Positions 11,281 through 23,434 of a stretch of DNA of 64,000 nt are shown here, in pieces; position 1 is the stretch's first letter; the number at the start of each line of letters is the position of its first letter. The notes under the pieces are model-generated. The model did not search any database. It was not told the origin of the DNA and saw only the letters and a list, made by a program, of their open reading frames with translations. The DNA is from Candidula unifasciata (taxonomy: Eukaryota > Mollusca > Gastropoda > Stylommatophora > Geomitridae): contig CAJHNH020000825.1 in assembly GCA_905116865.2 (NCBI GenBank), positions 35,001-99,000 on the forward strand, in the 5' to 3' direction. The position numbers were made by a program, and so were the translations under genes.

Positions 11281-12020
11281 CTATGAATACACATCTGGTG
11301 TAGCTATGAATTCTTCAACGATTACAACTTTACTTTAGTAGCAACTAATTATTCATCAGTTGAAACTATGGATGTTTGATCAGTTTTAACAAAGAATTCT
11401 TCATTTAATCAGGAACTCGGCTCATTCAGCATATTTTAATAAGTGCCGACTTCGTCAATAAAACCAACTATCAGTAGCAGCAACCATCAATTATCTTGTC
11501 ACGACAAGTATCCGGAAGTCATAATTTCCTCACCAACAAATCTATGTCAGCACCGTCTAAATGTGAAACGGTGACGAGTTTGATAGAACTATCCGTGAAA
11601 ATATCCGCTTTCTACATTGCGTAAATAGTACATTCAACAGTACGGATTAAGGACAGTCATAATTAGTGTTCTGTTTTCGCTGATATTTTGCTGTGACACC
11701 TGTTTATTACACTTGTCTAGGTAAGGGTAAAAGCAGTTTGTGTTTTCTCTGATTGTATCAATTATAGTTCTATCTGTTATAGTTAATGCATGTACCCGAT
11801 TTCATAGCTAAGCTACAATTGTTAGGCAAAATGTCTAGTTTGTTTTGTTAATTTTAAGTTGTTGTTTTTTTTTTAATCAGAATCAGTTTTGTTTTTGTTT
11901 TGAGTACTTCTGTTTTATTATAAACGTAAAAATGACTGAACTGACAGTGGGTTGTCTGCGTGGGTAAGTGTCAAATGCGTTTTGTTTATATTTTTGTGGT
12001 GTGTGCTGTATGGTGTGAGT
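11281..12020. other. No supported gene
   Basis: AT-rich DNA. Near 11931 an ATG in fair context opens eleven codons that run into 'tgggtaagtg', a good splice donor. This could be a first exon by chance, and nothing else supports it. Confidence 0.4.
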
Positions 12021-12027
12021 TATGTGG

Positions 12028-12230
12028 CTACACTTTTGGATTTCTCACTGCCAGGAGATTTTTCATGTTCGCTACAATGCACACGGGTGTCCGATCTCAC
12101 TAGCTACAGACCAGGGGAATAATTAGAAGTGTCGGTTTAAATTTAAAAATCCCAGCCCTCACCGAGGATCAAACCCGGAACCTCTAGCACTCAAGGCGGA
12201 TACTATGCCTCGAGACCAAACAGCCCCCTA
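12028..12230 (-). mobile_element. tRNA-derived SINE, family B
   Basis: Read on the minus strand, the head at about 12155-12230 resembles a tRNA, with a 'ctcgaggcat' arm and a B box 'ccgggtttgatcctcg'. The body ends with 'ctggcagtgagaaatcc'. A second copy at 56160-56370 has the same order of blocks. Confidence 0.8.
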
Positions 12231-12355
12231 CATATATTTAGTTGTTAACTTACTTTCATGAAAATCTCATTCTAGTGAACATTTTGTGTTGCTGCATATG
12301 TGTGTATGTGCTCAGTGTGATGTGAACTATTTACGTGCATGCATTAGTATCACAC

Positions 12356-12505
12356 CAGCTGCTTTACTTTCCATGACTTTACCTGACACCAAATTTCTTT
12401 TGGGGGCCAAAGTATTTTTCTTTTTAATCCAGCCAGATGCGGATTTAAACCTACGACCTTTCGATCCATAGGTGATCGTCTAGTCGCCACCCCTCGGCGG
12501 CTCCA
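12356..12505 (-). mobile_element. tRNA-derived SINE, family C, partial
   Basis: On the minus strand the head reads 'gccgaggggtggcgactagacg' then 'gaaaggtcgtaggtttaaat', a tRNA-like A/B box pair. The 'actttacctgacacc' block matches the family C copies at 16012, 34070, 34385 and 37518. Confidence 0.65.
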
Positions 12506-12509
12506 TTTT

Positions 12510-13215
12510 ATAAAAAAAAATGAAATGGAGATTGACAGAAGAACAAGTAAAGATTGAAAGGCTACATTATTTAGCTGAATGCTGTCTGCACAAAAGTCGC
12601 TGAAACTGTTAATCAGCTACCATTTAGAAGACCGTTAATATTATTACACCCATTGCGAAATTCACTGAGAAAATCGAACTCAAAACCTCATTCAATTTTT
12701 CGCTAATAGCCGCCGACATATTTATTTACAATTCCCATCCGACTCTGAGAGAGAAAATAAAACATTGATTGGTCGATATTTTAGACCATCGTATAATTAT
12801 AGCATTGCATCTCTCATTTTCAATAACAGAAAGTCTGGGTTCATTGATAACTCAAATCTAGGTCATATAATAGAGATGTTGATAGATTTAACAAGAATTA
12901 ACAGAAAAGCCTGTACCTCAAGAGTCACGTGAAGACAATCGAAGCAAAATGCTGAAAGGGATTAACGACCTGAACATTGTGGCAGCATTGTACATAGAGC
13001 AACGAAACCTTTTGTTTAAAGTGGGGGGGGAGGGGGGAAACTTCGGGCCGGTTTGCATTAGACAGCTGTGCCAGGAGGTGTCGCCTACATACTAATCTTT
13101 CGGTGTGAAATCCTTGTAAAGAATGCTTCGTAGAAATGGTTACCTGTTGGTTCAATCTGACCCGTCCCCAAACATGTATTAATGTTTTTTTTTTTTTACG
13201 TATTATATTGTTTGG
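12510..13215. other. No recognisable feature
   Basis: AT-rich sequence with a G-run at 13023-13037 and a T-run near 13185. Confidence 0.5.
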
Positions 13216-13216
13216 T

Positions 13217-13457
13217 AGTCGGTATCAGTGGCTTAGGCATTGAGGAAGTCCTTTGTAATGCCAGGGTGCCGACTTCGATTTCGGATACAGGTGATTTGGC
13301 CACAGACCGCCTTGCGATGATTTTAACAGTGTTATCCAGAGCCGACCGTTGAGTGGCAAATTACTGAATGTAAATTTGCGTCGAAAAACCGCAACAGCCG
13401 AAAGATGCTGGGGTTTCTTCTGCATCGTCGTGTAAAGGACACTCAACTAACTTTATT
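13217..13457 (+). mobile_element. SINE family A, diverged copy
   Basis: The A-box-like 'gtggcttaggcattga' and a decayed B box are followed by the family A body: 'gaccgccttgcgatga', 'ggcaaattactgaatgtaaatttgcg', 'gtgtaaaggacactcaactaac'. It is the most diverged copy here, hence older. Confidence 0.75.
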
Positions 13458-13459
13458 GT

Positions 13460-15285
13460 TTGGTATGTACAAGCTTTCTATCCTTTTCTTGTCTTAAAGC
13501 TCTCCAGCCATGGTGTGATATTTTTAGTTACTAATTTTATTTTAATATAGTGCTTCGTAAAGAGGAATCAAAAAGGCTGACTACACAAAAAGCGGACGAC
13601 TGAAAAATCAGCAAGCGAAGTGGTAGACTCAGGCCGACATAAATAATGCAGGATGGACTAAGATTGTGAACATAGAGAAATATACTGGCTAAAATTAATC
13701 AAACATATCAAGAACAGATTTTTGGGGGGAGACAACTAGCAACTCAAATGGTGATGATGGAGTAATAAAGATGATGATGATGAGAATACTTTTGCGGACT
13801 ACGTAAAACTCTTGCACAGACCACGGTCTGTCTTACGTTGGACTGGGAGTATCATATTTCTCCGATACCTTGAGGGACGTCTGCAGAAAAAGATCATCTG
13901 TTATCCCCAGACAGCACACGCCAGATGGCTCAAATACAAAGGAAACAGTTGTCTCTGGGTTCGATTTGTCTACGACGCTGTGGGGAACATACTCTACCCA
14001 AGAGACCTGGAGGGAGAGGTGAAGAGTTGGGTGGAGATGTAAAAAGCTAGTCTCTGTCTGTGTCAGTGTCTCCATTAACAAGCTCTTGCAATGAGAAATA
14101 AGAGCATCTCTTTCTGCTGGCTCTGAGTCTCTATTGCTCTAGTATCGCAGAAAAAACTTTTTTTCGCCTTTCTAAACACTCGTCGATACCCATACACATA
14201 TGCATCACTTTCCCCTCGCACACGTTCTTCCAAGGGGAGGCAGTGCCAGTATACATCCAGACAGTTTATCCTCACACTCTAATTTATTTTGGACGCTCAC
14301 GTAATCCCCTTCTCCATCGGCTCCCTCATTAGTGATGTCGTTATAAGTCTACAACGATGGAGACGACAAGCTCAGCTTACCCCCCCCCCCCACTCCCCTC
14401 AACCCCCACCCCCTTCCCCAACCCCCGCCAGATCAGAGGTTTGACAAGAAATATTAAGCGGGAAAAGATATAGATTTTACTCTGCGCGTTCGTCGCACAA
14501 TATACTTCAAACACACGACCCTGCAAAAGTACTGGTAACCATCTGGTCAGTACATTTGCTAAGGAAGACTGAATCTGAGTTTTAGTTTTTACAGTAGTCA
14601 TCATCACCATCATCATCATCTTTGGGTTCGCCGTCATATGCCACACAGGGTTTGTAAACTAGTCCTCGATTCCTTTTAAGGCTGTGCGAATGTTTCAACA
14701 AACTCGTGGATGAATCCACTCTGCCCCCCACCCCCTTTTTTCGCCCCTTTTTGTCTGTCTTCATTTTTCTCTCTATCATTTCTTGTGGACGTATCCGCTT
14801 TATCAGTGCTTTTTTTTTTATTCCATTGACGTATCTGATGGTTTGTTGACCAGACAGACTTGATATCATGTAACTAGTCTACAATTCTCTTTAATCAGTC
14901 TATACTGTTTTATTTAACAGTAAATACAATTTAAGTTTTTTTTTTTTTTTTTTTTTTCAAATGTTTATCCTGTTTTGCAAACTAACGTTCGAAAGTTGTT
15001 TTATTCGGTATATTTACTGTTTTCTGCGATAATGTCTTATATTTTCTAAACATCAGATTGAGCAGTTTCTAAACATCACGTATATCTAAATATGGCGTGT
15101 ATCGAAAAATCATGTATATCTAAAAATCCCATATATCTAAAAATTCCTTTTTTTTTTTTTTTAAATTCCTTATATCTAAAAATCACGAATACTGTGTTGT
15201 CTCTTACGATCAATGCACGTGATTTCCTGCAAAAAAAAAAATCATTTTTGCCGCTAAACATCTTTTGGGGCGAGACATTTTATAT
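13460..15285. other. No supported gene; simple tracts only
   Basis: Contains short GATGAT and C/A/T homopolymer tracts (C-rich at 14380-14430, T-runs at 14937, 15148 and 15229). Repeated 'tatctaaaaat' motifs lie at about 15095-15185. The open frames here are short and unrecognised. Confidence 0.5.
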
Positions 15286-15288
15286 TGT

Positions 15289-15372
15289 TGTTAGTTGGCG
15301 TTTGTTGGCGTTTGTTGACGTTTGTTGACGTTTGTTGACGTTTGTTGACGTTTGTTGACGTTTGTTGGCGTT
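15289..15372 (+). repeat. 12-bp minisatellite
   Basis: About seven units of 'gtttgttg(a/g)c' type, 12 bp each. Confidence 0.9.
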
Positions 15373-15645
15373 CATCGGTTGTAAACCCCAGTGGCAAGGT
15401 GGTTGTGCGTCCATTTCTGGACTTCGGCTTGTTTCCACGACCTGAGTTTTGCCTGTGGATCCGTTTTACATATGTTGCTTATTTGTGTGTAGACTGTGGC
15501 TTCCTTGCCTCTCAAACAGATGCAATCCGACTTTAAAGGAGTGCCCAGTTAGTCGTCTCTTACGACATGCTTGTTGAGTAGGTAGTGGGTCTATTCTTTT
15601 TTTTTGCGGACCCCGGAACCCACACGAGGATGGAGCAGCTTATGA
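15370..15645 (+). repeat. Dispersed repeat family H copy
   Basis: Shares 'gtaaaccccag', 'tctggac', 'gcaatccgactttaaagga', 'tcttacgacatgctt' and 'ggaacccacacgaggat' with the copies at 35475, 36660 and 39780. Confidence 0.75.
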
Positions 15646-15684
15646 TCCATTGCTTGGGTGACACTGGTTTAATGTCATCCGTGT

Positions 15685-15897
15685 CTCGGCTCTCTAGCGT
15701 AGTTGGCTAAACCGGATTGCGCGGTGGTCGGGTGACGAACTCCTTGTGGTCCGGGTTTACTCCCAGGGGTTGGCAGATAAGCCACATTTCTCCCATATTT
15801 ACGGTATTTATAATAGAATCAAGGCCGAAAGGTTGCAATATCCATAATACTGAGCCTAAGGGGTAACAACTCATAGCTTCTGGATACTAAAACAAAT
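15685..15897 (+). mobile_element. SINE family D copy
   Basis: This is the best preserved family D head: 'ctctctagcgtagttggctaa' with a B-box-like 'ccgggtttactccc'. The family body follows, ending 'cttctggatactaaaac'. Confidence 0.85.
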
Positions 15898-16011
15898 ATA
15901 CAATGTCATCCGTGACGAGCTGAAAGTCATCAATGTATTTGGGGGGAGGGGAGGGGGTGGTACGGCGCCCGTCTGTTTATAAGCCAGATATTTTTAAATA
16001 TAGCCCCTGTA

Positions 16012-16279
16012 AACGTAGAAGTCAAGGAACCTGTCCACGCCTTATGGCGTATTGGGCACATAGGGCTAGACCTGTATTTAATAGACCAACTGGCACTCGG
16101 TGTGTGATAAGTCAACATCACGTTGTGTACTTTGCTTGACTTTACCTGATACCCATTCAAGACTGGGTCGACATGGGAGCCAAGGTCATTTTTTGAAGGG
16201 GGGAACAGTCCAGCTCCGTCAAGATCTGAACCCATGACCTTCAGATCCGCAGGCAAACGTCCAGCCGCTACAATTCGTC
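16012..16279 (-). mobile_element. SINE family C copy
   Basis: Contains 'gggctagacctgtatttaat', 'actgggtcgacatgggagcc' and 'aaggtcattttttgaa', and at the right end a minus-strand tRNA-like head ('gcggatctgaaggtcatggg'). It aligns with 37518-37784 along nearly its full length. Confidence 0.8.
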
Positions 16280-16461
16280 ATAAAATGGTTCGACTAGTCA
16301 TTAGACATTTATGAAAACCCACATCGCCGTTCCTGTAGAGGACGCAATTGTCCATGATCTTAAAGCCCTACTCCGGACTCCGGCTGTTATCAGGGACTAT
16401 AATATAATCTAAACAGTTGCACGGGGTTTCAAAGAAATGTGATGGTAATCAAATCGGAACG

Positions 16462-16965
16462 GAAACGAACACTTAAAAAACTGGGCGAGGCAGCCGAAAG
16501 GGCCTCGAGCTGGCTTTGGACGCAACGCAACAACGTAGGGGACGGGCCTCGGTGAGCTGGTCCGGGTCTCTCGTGGAAAAGGGTTTCTCACCCTTTGAAA
16601 GTCCATCGTGTCCGAATTGTCTGCCAGTGTCTCTCTGCCACCGGCTGATAAAAGTCCAACATGTGTCCGGTAAACCAAACGTAAGCTTGCGCTCGGTCGT
16701 CCAGGCATGCTGACTGTTGTAATTAGGCTGACGCAACGACTTCTTATCTCACAGTACCTTCTGCGAAACCACCAAGTCGTCTTGTCCCTATCCGAAAGAA
16801 AAACACCATCCGGTAATTTCGTGCATCAGGGTACCAACCCTGAGCTTCATGAACTCAGGTGGGCCCACCTCCGAAAGCGTCTAGGAATTGTGGGCCGAAA
16901 CACGTGTCGACGAGGATAATTTCTACTGATGACTGGTAGATCCCTGCTGTACTTGCTCCCTGTGA
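16462..16965 (+). mobile_element. Second copy of the RLE-type LINE 3' end
   Basis: It starts inside the coding end ('ctgggcgaggcagccgaaag', encoding LGEAAERASSWLW) and continues through the whole 3' UTR shared with 8515-8935. It is severely 5'-truncated. The 24-bp motif expanded sixfold at 8933-9078 is single here. Confidence 0.85.
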
Positions 16966-16969
16966 GTTT

Positions 16970-17695
16970 ATTCCTATTTTGACGGATAATTTATATAGAA
17001 TCTGCTCAGACAAAATCGTGTATGCAACTAGAATCAATCCTTAAAGCTCTCATGTGTCACATGACTAACCCTGGGCATTTATAAAAATCAAAGAATGTTT
17101 GTCTCCAGTAATACGTTAAGTTTGGATACGCATCAAGGTTTTTATACTGAAAATTGACACTGGCGTAACCAGGGTAAAATGAACAACAGGTCCTGGAAAG
17201 TATAGATGGTTATTAAGTGCCAGGTGATCTTAAATGTTGTTAGCCAAGTATCGTATGCCCAATGCGTCAAAAGGTCATTTCCAGACCCAAGTCATTTTCT
17301 TTAGACACACAAAAAAAAGGAACCCTAATTTTTAAAGTCGACCACGTTCAACTTAGTTCTAGCTGTTTTTGTTACAAGCGTGTTCTAGTTTCTTTGTGCC
17401 AATGTATTGGCAACAATATTTTATGTATACCAACTTTAAGACTTTGACAGTTTTTGTGCTACTGTGTCCCTCCCAGTGTCTCGTTCTGTTCTTATGTGCA
17501 TGTTTCGTTTCTGTTTTGAAGTCCTTTAATTGAATGGTTGTACTTTTTGCACGTCCAGTCACCGATGTTGACCTTGATTGTTGCATGCTTAAATGGGTTT
17601 AGTCTCATGTATTCAGGTCAATATATGCAGTACCAAGGTAGTGAGTCATCTATCATTAGTTACCTAGTAGTATTATACATTGTTTAAAGACGAGT
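16970..17695. other. No recognisable feature
   Basis: Unique-looking AT-rich sequence with short frames only. Confidence 0.5.
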
Positions 17696-17696
17696 G

Positions 17697-17828
17697 TGGT
17701 ATGTGTGTGTATGTGTGGTATGTGTGTGTATGTGTGGTATGTGTGTGTATTGTGGTATGTGTGTGTATGTGTGGTATGTGTGTGTATGTGTGGTATGTGT
17801 GTGTATGTGTGGTATGTGTGTGTATGTG
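17697..17828 (+). repeat. GT-rich ~19-bp minisatellite
   Basis: Repeats of 'tatgtgtgtgtatgtgtgg' abut directly on the SINE that starts at 17829. Confidence 0.95.
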
Positions 17829-18050
17829 TCTCAGCATCTGTGGCTGAGGCGTTGCGAACGTACATCTTAGATGCCGGATTCGTTCCCAGCAGCACAAGAT
17901 TAAGCTGCAGACCATGTTACGCTGAAATCAAGAACCAACCGTTCACTGCAATGGCAAACTGTTAATTGACTATTAAAATTACACACATCCCAAAATAGCT
18001 CGGGTTGGTCATATAACATCCTGTAAAAGAGACGCAACTAACCTTTATTA
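17829..18050 (+). mobile_element. SINE family A copy
   Basis: The head 'tctgtggctgaggcgttgcg' and B-box-like 'ccggattcgttcccagc' are followed by 'caatggcaaactgttaa' and the tail 'aaaagagacgcaactaacc'. A large part of the middle is altered. Confidence 0.8.
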
Positions 18051-18054
18051 CATA

Positions 18055-18985
18055 TAATAATGCATACATCAACACTTGTATTCATACAATAATGGGAAAG
18101 ATGTCCTTTGGTCTAGATCTGCCTTTGGTAATAGAGGTGAGTTGAACTGTTAAGTGCTGGCTCACACGTGTCGCCTGAGTGCGTTGACTTTGCATTCATG
18201 CAGGACAATTCTTGATAAAATAATCCCACTGAGCCAGCTGACAGTAGTTTCAGACAGCTTGGGTTGGCTTTTCCTTGACTTTTAATTTTACATCTTCATC
18301 GCATAACTGCTCTGTGCATATACCAGTGAAAATCACACAAAATAGCAATCATTGTCCCGTGTGAAGTGTCGTACAGACAGCAGTCTCGGCAATATCCAAC
18401 ATCAAATGCATAAGGCAGCCGCCAGAGTTGCCAACACCCACAGTCTGCCACTAGAATCATGAAAAGAAGCAGTCACGACAAACCAGCACACGAATTACTG
18501 GATAAGGCACAGAGCTAATTCTGTGGCAACTAGCCACCAGCCATTTTCTGAACAGGCCGTTTACAAAACAAATTTTTTTAAGAACATACAATAAGCATTC
18601 CCCACATGGGATGTACATCTCACAGTGTCGCAGTATGCAGTCGACTAAGTAGCTGATTGACGGAACAAATTTCGCTTTTACCTCATTTGTTATCCTAAAT
18701 AGTTTCGCGCTGGGGGTTTAAACCCTTCCTCTGAATTACTTAAGGGTGCGGGATCTATCCCGTGAAAGTAAGATCGACAACTGAGAGACTTGTATTGACC
18801 ATCATTGCTCCATTAGGACCCACTTTCCATGCAATATCGTTAAAACCAACTCGCTTAAAGAGAACACTCCATTAATCTCAACAAATGACTGGCCCCATCA
18901 TAGATGTATTATTATTTATAGTTCTCGGTTAGCGGATGCTGACACAGTAATGCACACAGCCACTGTTTGACCGAGAATCTAATAG
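18055..18985. other. No recognisable feature
   Basis: No coding or repeat signature was recognised. Confidence 0.5.
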
Positions 18986-18989
18986 AAGG

Positions 18990-19290
18990 AGATTTCGTAG
19001 TAGTAGTAACAGCAGCAGCAGCATCAGCAGCAGTATTAGTAGTAGTAGCAGCGACAGAAGCAGATGATAGGCAGTAGTTGCTGTTGTTGTTGTAGTATCA
19101 GCAGAAGATGGAGCAACAGCAGAGGGGCAGTAGTTCCTGCTGTTGTTGTGGAGAAGCAGACGGAAGCAAAGCTCAGAAACCCCTTTCAACAGTATAGTAC
19201 AGTTGCGTCTGGCCATGTGGAAGTAATGTGAGTTAATAGTAGCAGCAGCAGCAGCAGAAGCAGCAGCGATAGTAGCAGCAGTAGTATTTG
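18990..19290 (+). repeat. AGC/AGT trinucleotide-rich tract
   Basis: Interrupted 'agcagcagc' and 'agtagtagt' clusters at 18998-19085 and 19235-19290. Confidence 0.85.
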
Positions 19291-19309
19291 TTGTTGTTTT
19301 TAATAGTGG

Positions 19310-19735
19310 CGTGAAGGTCGTGTCATATACTCAAGGGGGTGTTGGGGTTTAGCCATATGCTAAAGGGGGCGTGGGGGTCTTGTCGTATACTCAAGGGGGC
19401 GTGGGGGTCTTGTCATAGACTCAAGGGGGTGTGAGGGGTCTTGTCATTTACTCAAGGGGGCGTAGGGGTCTTGTCATATACTCAATGGGGCCTGGGGGTC
19501 TTGTCATATACTGAAGGGGGCGTGGGGGTCTTGTCATTTACTCAAGGGGGCGTGGGGGTCTTGTCATTTACTCAAGGGGGCGTGGAGGTCTAGTCATTTA
19601 CTCAAGGGGGCGTGGAGGTCTTGTGATTTACTCAAGGGGGCGTGTTGGTCGTGTCATATACTGAAGGGGGCGTGGGGGTCTTGTCATGTACTGAAGGGGC
19701 GTGGGGGTCTTGCCATATACTCAAAGGTGCGTGGA
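19310..19735 (+). repeat. 30-bp minisatellite, about 14 units
   Basis: Units follow 'ctcaagggggcgtgggggt' plus 'cttgtcattta'. Many single-base variants occur. The G-runs of five or more in every unit make the top strand a potential multi-quadruplex former. Confidence 0.95.
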
Positions 19736-20224
19736 ATCTGAGAATCTCGGGTAAAAGGATTCAGCATAACGTAGTGGTGATGATGGTGTTATAGTAGCGA
19801 TAGCAACAGCAGCAGCGTTAAGCTTACTTTGTTTTTCACCTTCATTGTGCCTTTATTCGTGTACTGGGTGTGTCTGTTCAAGTACTTATCTGTTTATCCC
19901 TCTGTCTTTAAATTCATCTCTTCTATTTGTTTAAACTCCATTTCAAGCCCCCAGCCCCACCAGATTGTCAGGCAAGCTTTCTCTAGACAGCATTCATTAT
20001 TAATTTTCTCGCCCATTTTGCCTTCACATTATGGGAGCTAAGGAGGTTACGTTTACCTTGAAATATTCAGAAGAGACAACTGCTGATAGGGGAGATCACC
20101 CACAGTAGCATGTCACATGATGATGTTTATGATGCTCTTTCCAATCTGTGGCTGCCTGTCAACCAGTGTCAACCTGGCACATCAGCCATCTATAGAGTTC
20201 AGAATCGCCACGATCAACTAGCAT

Positions 20225-20450
20225 CCCTGAAGGGGTAGCTTTAGATTATAATTATGACTAGGTTATGTGAGCTATAAAAAAACGCTTAACATTGAACGCC
20301 ACCAAGAGCCGTGAACCGGACACCTACAGTGTTAATGCGATCAAAGGACACGCCACAATAATGTCCTGACCGGCGACGAAGTCGTCCACAGGCGAGCCAC
20401 TGGGCGACCGGGTCTCCGATGTGGCCCTAGCTCCCAGATCCACTGGTCTT
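20225..20450 (+). repeat. Dispersed repeat family E
   Basis: Matches 38075-38255 through 'aggttatgtg.gc.ataaa', 'gatcaaaggaca', 'accggcgacgaagtc' and 'gcgagccactgggcgacc'. Probably part of a larger element together with family F (21222 and 38458). Confidence 0.7.
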
Positions 20451-20454
20451 AAAT

Positions 20455-20590
20455 ATAAACGAACAAACACACAAACTTTATTTTTAAAAGGTTACAAATT
20501 GGGCACGCATGCTCGTCTTACATTCGGACCTTCCAGACACCCACCTTTCACACAGCAGTTGTATATTATCAATAAACGTGGGTAGCAGCT
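20455..20590 (+). repeat. Dispersed repeat family I copy
   Basis: Aligns with 3070-3210: 'aacgaacaaac', 'aaactttatttttaaaagg', 'cttacattcggaccttcc', 'tatcaataaac'. Confidence 0.7.
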
Positions 20591-21094
20591 AGTGTGCAGC
20601 AAAGTGTATCTCTGCAAGCTAGAGACATTATGTTAGTTTTCACCGGTCAGGGTCTGAGTACAACCTTACAGGGCTTACCAGGGATTTGTACAGGTATGAT
20701 GCTCATCGGCGAGGTGCTAATCCTGCAGGGTGCACTCAACGGTACGCAATACCAGGACGTTTTTAAAGACATCGTGTTTTTTTTTTTTCAAGAACTACTG
20801 TTACGGACACTTTGTAGAGCGTACCGGCACCTTTTATGATACAGCGACATCTTTGCGGACATCTACATTTTGTCACCATAACATCATTGACATATACAAT
20901 GGTACAAGAAAATATCATTGACATCTATATTCCGATTCGAAAACCCAATTGATATCTAGACTGACATGAAAACAGGTTGGAGTGGTAATCGTGTATTAGT
21001 TTAATATCGCAAAACAGCTCACCAAATATCATTAATCGCATTAAGATCAACAACAAATAATCCTTGAAGTGTTTCTAGAAAGCAGAATGAGAGA

Positions 21095-21160
21095 GACAGA
21101 GAGATACAGAGAGAGAAAGAGAGAGAGAGGAGGGGGAGAGAGAGAGAGAGACGGATAAAG
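21095..21160 (+). repeat. (GA)n-rich tract
   Basis: Interrupted GA repeat. Confidence 0.9.
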
Positions 21161-21221
21161 AGACGGAGAGGCTGTTTCATGGACGAAAGACGTACACATG
21201 CTTCAGTCTTCATCAGAGGTA

Positions 21222-21410
21222 GCTAGGTAGTGGTACCCCACCAGAGAATCACACAACCGATAAACACCTGGTGACACAAAGTGCCACCATGCGGATAATG
21301 ATCACCATTGGAGAGGTCCCAGAAACCACTTTCAGCCGTTTAGCAATATCTATGCCCCGGCTATATTCAGGTCCCCCGGCAGAAGCCAGGGTGGGGCTTC
21401 AAATTAAAAA
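21222..21410 (+). repeat. Dispersed repeat family F
   Basis: Matches 38458-38645: 'taccccaccag', 'cgataaacacc', 'gtgccaccatg', 'gagaggtcccagaaacc', 'ggctatatt'. Confidence 0.75.
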
Positions 21411-21414
21411 AAAA

Positions 21415-22725
21415 TACATCCCACATGGGGACGACATTTTATTTCATCAGAGAACCACACATAAGAAACAAAATTCGTATCTGGCAATTAGATAAGTGTT
21501 CTCGGCCTTTGTTTCCACTTTATTTTTTCCCCATCAGTCATTTTATAGATATATTGACTATCATTATTCGCTCGATTTGAGGCACCTTTATAAACGTATG
21601 TCAATCAAGACTCATTTTTTCAAAGTAAAAAAGGTAATAGGAATAACAAACTGCTCAGCTCTTTTCAAATTCTGGTAAAACTAGAACACACATACACCCG
21701 GCTTTGTTACTTGTTCCAATCTGGCAACTGAATAAAACACCCGCTTACAAAGCGATGCCATCAGCCGACTAATCTGCCAGGCCGGCCGTTCCACTTCCAT
21801 TGCACCGCTATCGTGAATACGGCGGCTTCTGCATCGGGCCCTGACGAGATATCTACCCTACCACGATGTTTAACAACCTGAGAGAGCTGAAATAATTATC
21901 AAGTTAACGCCACGTACAATCTCTCGTCAATGGTGTGGAGGATAGATAGTGGCGCTCATTCAAGTCTGCCTCGCCGTGATTTGTTTACCTCGGCAAGTTG
22001 TCTGGGACCCAGCGTGGGAGGTTGGTAAACATTTTTAGTTATGGAACTGGCAGTTTTCTTCTTCCACCGCCTCCTACCCCGAAACTGCTTGGGTGACCAT
22101 GTCTTTCCACAGTGGCAAACCGGCAATACATTGTTTTGCTCTAATAGTAATGTCGACCTGACAATACTCTCTCGCTTTGTCTTTCAGTCACTCAGTAATG
22201 TGCCGTCTTCACAATTAACGTTCTCCGTACTAGATTTCCAACACTTTTTATTGCCTTAATTGTAAATCACATTTTAGGTTAGCTGCAAAAGATCTCCAGC
22301 ACTATGTGCCTCTTGTCTTGGTAATAGACTCAGTCTCGAACATCTCAAATGTTGCCCTCCCACTTGTATCGTTGTCTACCTCTTGCTCTCTTGTCTTCGA
22401 CGTTTCCATCCAGTTCTGTTGTTAGACGTCTGTTATGTCTCTGGATGTGGCCGAAATATTTCAGTTGTCTCTGTTTCATTTATTTCAGTTGTCTCTGACG
22501 TTTCTTTTATAGTTTTTCAACCAGCTGACAACACATACAGTTTAGCTCACGTTTTAGGCTATAGTGAAAATAGTTTGTTTTACTCGCTCGTAAGTTTTTA
22601 CAAACATCGAAAATTTGTGTATGATTCTTTCTATGTTGTCTTCGTCTATCCTTCTTTAAACAGCCATCTCAAAATATCTCCAGTTTTTTTTTTTTTCCCC
22701 AAAAAAATTGTAACCTCAAACTGAC
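21415..22725. other. No supported gene
   Basis: A 113-codon frame at 22383-22724 has no family features and ends in a T-run. Nothing else was recognised. Confidence 0.45.
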
Positions 22726-22729
22726 AACA

Positions 22730-23430
22730 GCTTGTGTTTGACGCTGGCAAGTCAACAAGTGAAGTGCAGTGCATGGTTTAGACATTGATATTCGAAAAAC
22801 TAAATCCATCATAAATAACAATGGAAAAGAGCGGACAACAGTGAACATCATAGTAAACGGAGAGCTATTAGAACAAGTAACAAGTTCTTTCCTATCTAGG
22901 ACATGTAGTAAAATATGATGAAAGAAGCAAAACATAAATAAAAAATACAATAGAAATGGCAAAAACTGTTTTCAATAAGACGCGCAAGTTACTGACAGCT
23001 AAAAAGATAAACAACACATTACAAATTAGAATCGTCAAATGTTATAGTAATTGCTGCTGTATGTTGCAGACACGGAGACAATGAACAAGCAAATAGGAAA
23101 TCAAACTGGGTCTCTGGAGATGTAGTTATACAGAAGAATAGGTTGTGTTTCATAAAAACAAAAATAGTCCAATACAGAGGTTCTGGAAAGACTACAAGTG
23201 AAAAGAGAATTACTGAATGAAATAAAAAAGAGACAATTGAAATACTTTGGCCACATTAAAAGACATAGCAGACTTTTAAAAACCATACTGAAGGATAAGG
23301 TCGAAGGCTAGAGAGCAAGAGATAGACAACGATACTAGTGGAAGGACATTAGGAGATGGAGTTTGAGGACAAGAGACAGAGCGTGTTGGAGATCCATTGC
23401 AACCAACCTTCACTGTGAAGACGGCGCCTG
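22730..23430 (+). pseudogene. RTE/CR1-like LINE RT C-terminal remnant
   Basis: Translation across several frame changes gives 'LDIxIxKTKSII', 'NGELLEQVTSFxYLGHVVKYDERS', 'KNTIEMAKTVFNKTRKLLTAKKINNTLQIRIVKCY' and, near 23290-23410, 'RARDRQRY.WKDIRRWSLRTRDRACWRSIATNLHC'. This is the classic thumb and post-RT region of RTE/CR1-type non-LTR retrotransposons (family form: LNGE.LEQV..F.YLG..I..D.R, AK..F.K...LL..K.I). The catalytic FADD region is absent, so the copy is 5'-truncated. Multiple stops show it is dead. Confidence 0.8.
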
Positions 23431-23434
23431 ATGA

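Noticed and set aside
11931..11965. First exon with ATG and GTAAGT donor
   Set aside because: Only eleven codons, with no promoter context and no matching downstream exon.
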